This document shows, piece by piece, positions 5,653 through 6,901 of a DNA stretch of 6,901 nucleotides. The stretch lies in the NCBI GenBank assembly GCA_021157745.1, contig JAGGWA010000028.1:1-6901 (forward strand), in the 5' to 3' direction. The position numbers were made by a program, and so were the translations under genes. Position 1 is the first letter of the stretch; each line of letters begins with the position of its first letter. This DNA is from Thermoplasmata archaeon (GTDB taxonomy: Archaea > Thermoplasmatota > E2 > UBA202 > JdFR-43). The notes under the pieces were generated by a model. The model saw only the letters and a program-made list of their open reading frames with translations. It had not been told where the DNA came from and made no database searches.

Positions 5653-6357
5653 ATGTTTGAAAGAAACCATGGAATCATTGTGGCATGTGATGTGCCCGTT
5701 GATAAGCTTGATGAGCTTTTGGAAAAAACCTATGGTATAGAGGGCGTGGTTGGATACAAAATAGGAGCGAATCTTGCCATTGAGCATGGATTAAAGGCAA
5801 TAGTCAAAAAAATAAAAAAATATGGATTGCCAGTCATATACGACCATCAGAAAGCTGGCACGGACATACCAAGGATGGCTTCGCCATTTGCAAAAGCCTG
5901 TAAAAATTCTGGTATAGATAGTGTAATAATATTTCCTCAGGCTGGACCGAAAAGTGAGGTTGCTTTTATAGAAGCAATAAAAGAAAACGGAATGATTCCA
6001 ATGGTTGGAGGGGAAATGACGCATGAAGCATATTTAATGGAAGATGGTGGTTTCATCAAAGATGATGCTCCTGCAGAGATGTATGAAATTGCTGCAAAAA
6101 ATGGCGTTGATTATTTCATTATTCCTGGAAATAAAACAGAAGCAATAAAGAAATATCATTTGTTGCTTACGAATATCATAAATGAACCAAAATATTGCAT
6201 GCCTGGAATAGGAAAGCAGGGAGGAGAAATAGAGAAAGCGTTTTTGATTCTGAGAGGCTACAATGCATATGCTATCATTGGCTCAGCAATTTATGGAAGC
6301 GAGAGTATAGAGGAAGCTGCGAAAAAATTTGCGAAGGAGGCGATGGAATTTGAATGA
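5653..6357 (+). CDS. pyrF: Orotidine 5'-phosphate decarboxylase
   Basis: A 234-residue TIM-barrel protein that should convert OMP to UMP, the final step of pyrimidine synthesis. The order of motifs fits PyrF: VACDVP (Asp13), GYKIG (Lys36), an active-site D/K/D segment YDHQKAGTDIP (Asp64, Lys67, Asp71), and the phosphate-binding PGIGKQGG (184-191). The identity is backed by the overlapping downstream pyrE. Two features are atypical. The D-x-K-x-x-D core is stretched to D-xx-K-xxx-D, and the usual Arg of the IVGRxI motif is Ser211 in IIGSAIYGS. It may belong to a divergent archaeal PyrF subgroup; another OMPDC-superfamily (HUMPS-like) activity is less likely given the operon. I start at ATG 5653 because FERNHGIIVACDVP aligns with the family start and a TATA element lies 26 nt before it; an upstream in-frame ATG at 5605 would add 16 unlikely residues. 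Confidence 0.85.
   Translation: MFERNHGIIVACDVPVDKLDELLEKTYGIEGVVGYKIGANLAIEHGLKAIVKKIKKYGLPVIYDHQKAGTDIPRMASPFAKACKNSGIDSVIIFPQAGPKSEVAFIEAIKENGMIPMVGGEMTHEAYLMEDGGFIKDDAPAEMYEIAAKNGVDYFIIPGNKTEAIKKYHLLLTNIINEPKYCMPGIGKQGGEIEKAFLILRGYNAYAIIGSAIYGSESIEEAAKKFAKEAMEFE
6336..6340 (+). promoter_or_regulatory. Strong Shine-Dalgarno motif deciding the pyrE start
   Basis: GGAGG lies inside the end of pyrF, nine nt before a TTG in the pyrE frame. It is the clearest ribosome binding site in the window, whose first genes are apparently leaderless, and it fits an internal operon gene. Confidence 0.65.
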
Positions 6358-6901
6358 AAAAGAAATTTTCATTGAATTGTATAAAAAGGGGCTGATAAAG
6401 ACATTGAAAGATAAGCCAGAAGGCTGGAAACTTGTTTCTGGGATATGGAGTCCTTTTTATATACAACTACGCCTCCTTCCTTCATATCCGGAATTGCTGA
6501 ATGAAATAGGAAAACTCATGGGAAAAATTATTAAAGGATACGGAAACAAACTGCTGGGCATAGCAATGGCTGGAATTCCAATTGCAACATCAATTTCCTT
6601 AAATCATGGGATTCCAATGTGCTATACAAGGAAAATTGCAGGCGTAAAAAATATGGAAGAGTTAAAAAAACACGCCATGCGGTATGGAGAGCATTCTCTT
6701 GTGGAAGGGGAAATAGATGATGGCGACGAATTCATAGCCATAGATGACATCGTTACAAAATTCGATAGCAAGTTAATGGCTATAGAACAGCTAAAAATGG
6801 AAGCTAAGAAAAGAGGCAAGGACATAAAATGTAAGCATGTGGCCGTCATAATAGACAGGCAGCAGGGGGCGGCGGATATAGCCCGAAAATATGGAATAGA
6901 G
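6350..6901 (+). CDS. pyrE: Orotate phosphoribosyltransferase, C-terminus cut by the window edge
   Basis: The plus strand reads open for 184 codons from TTG 6350 to the right edge. The overlapping ATG at 6354 is in another frame and hits a stop after 13 codons. OPRT joins orotate and PRPP to make OMP, which PyrF then decarboxylates. Supporting motifs are SGIWSPFYIQLR near residue 30, like the family's SGxxSPxYxDxR, LLGIAMAGIPIATSIS, a CYTRK segment, a flexible loop region KKHAMRYGEHSLVEGEI, the PRPP-binding acidic pair in FIAIDDIVTKFDSK, and AVIIDRQQGA. The PRPP loop is unusual: the common T-T/S-G is T-K-F here. The gene overlaps pyrF by 8 nt and is preceded by GGAGG, so the two are co-transcribed. 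The protein looks nearly complete; perhaps 15-30 residues lie beyond the edge. Confidence 0.86.
   Translation, partial: MNEKEIFIELYKKGLIKTLKDKPEGWKLVSGIWSPFYIQLRLLPSYPELLNEIGKLMGKIIKGYGNKLLGIAMAGIPIATSISLNHGIPMCYTRKIAGVKNMEELKKHAMRYGEHSLVEGEIDDGDEFIAIDDIVTKFDSKLMAIEQLKMEAKKRGKDIKCKHVAVIIDRQQGAADIARKYGIE

Overview
The window looks like a piece of an AT-rich archaeal chromosome, probably from a euryarchaeal or related thermophilic lineage. Four things point to Archaea. Ile is mostly ATA and Arg mostly AGA/AGG. TATA-like boxes sit about 24-30 bp before several start codons with no Shine-Dalgarno motif between, which suggests leaderless mRNAs. Candidate terminators are plain T-runs. The gene families (AAA_14/DUF4143 ATPase, HepT-MntA, MTA/SAH-type deaminase, compact PyrF and PyrE) are typical of Archaea. 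I cannot name a species.

Layout, left to right. Positions 902 to 1 (minus) hold an M20-family metallopeptidase/deacylase whose C-terminus lies beyond the left edge. It shares a 34-bp divergent promoter region with a GNAT acetyltransferase (937-1395, plus). An accessory block follows on the plus strand: a HepT-MntA toxin-antitoxin pair (1435-2201) whose genes overlap by 22 nt, a 185-bp gap, and an AAA_14/DUF4143 ATPase (2387-3625). The gap holds the most unusual DNA in the window. It contains a GC-rich, foldable 57-nt island (2240-2296) that may be a small RNA or a relic of an IS605/TnpB 3' end. Next to it is a 34-bp tandem repeat (2303-2389), in which each full unit carries the half-site TTGCAATT and a TATA box and the last partial copy runs into the ATPase start codon.

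A short convergent terminator region (3626-3675) separates this block from a minus-strand operon (5571 to 3676). That operon encodes an unrecognised single-pass membrane protein with an OB-like C-terminal region, and an MTA/SAH/5'-deoxyadenosine deaminase whose ATG directly abuts the upstream stop codon. Divergent from it is pyrF (5653-6357, plus), overlapping pyrE (6350 to the right edge), which starts at TTG behind a strong GGAGG motif.

PyrE and PyrF carry out the last two steps of UMP synthesis. Both carry non-canonical residues in otherwise highly conserved motifs. The deaminase salvages nucleoside by-products of S-adenosylmethionine chemistry. The 1435-3625 block reads as an accessory, defence-type segment placed between housekeeping genes.
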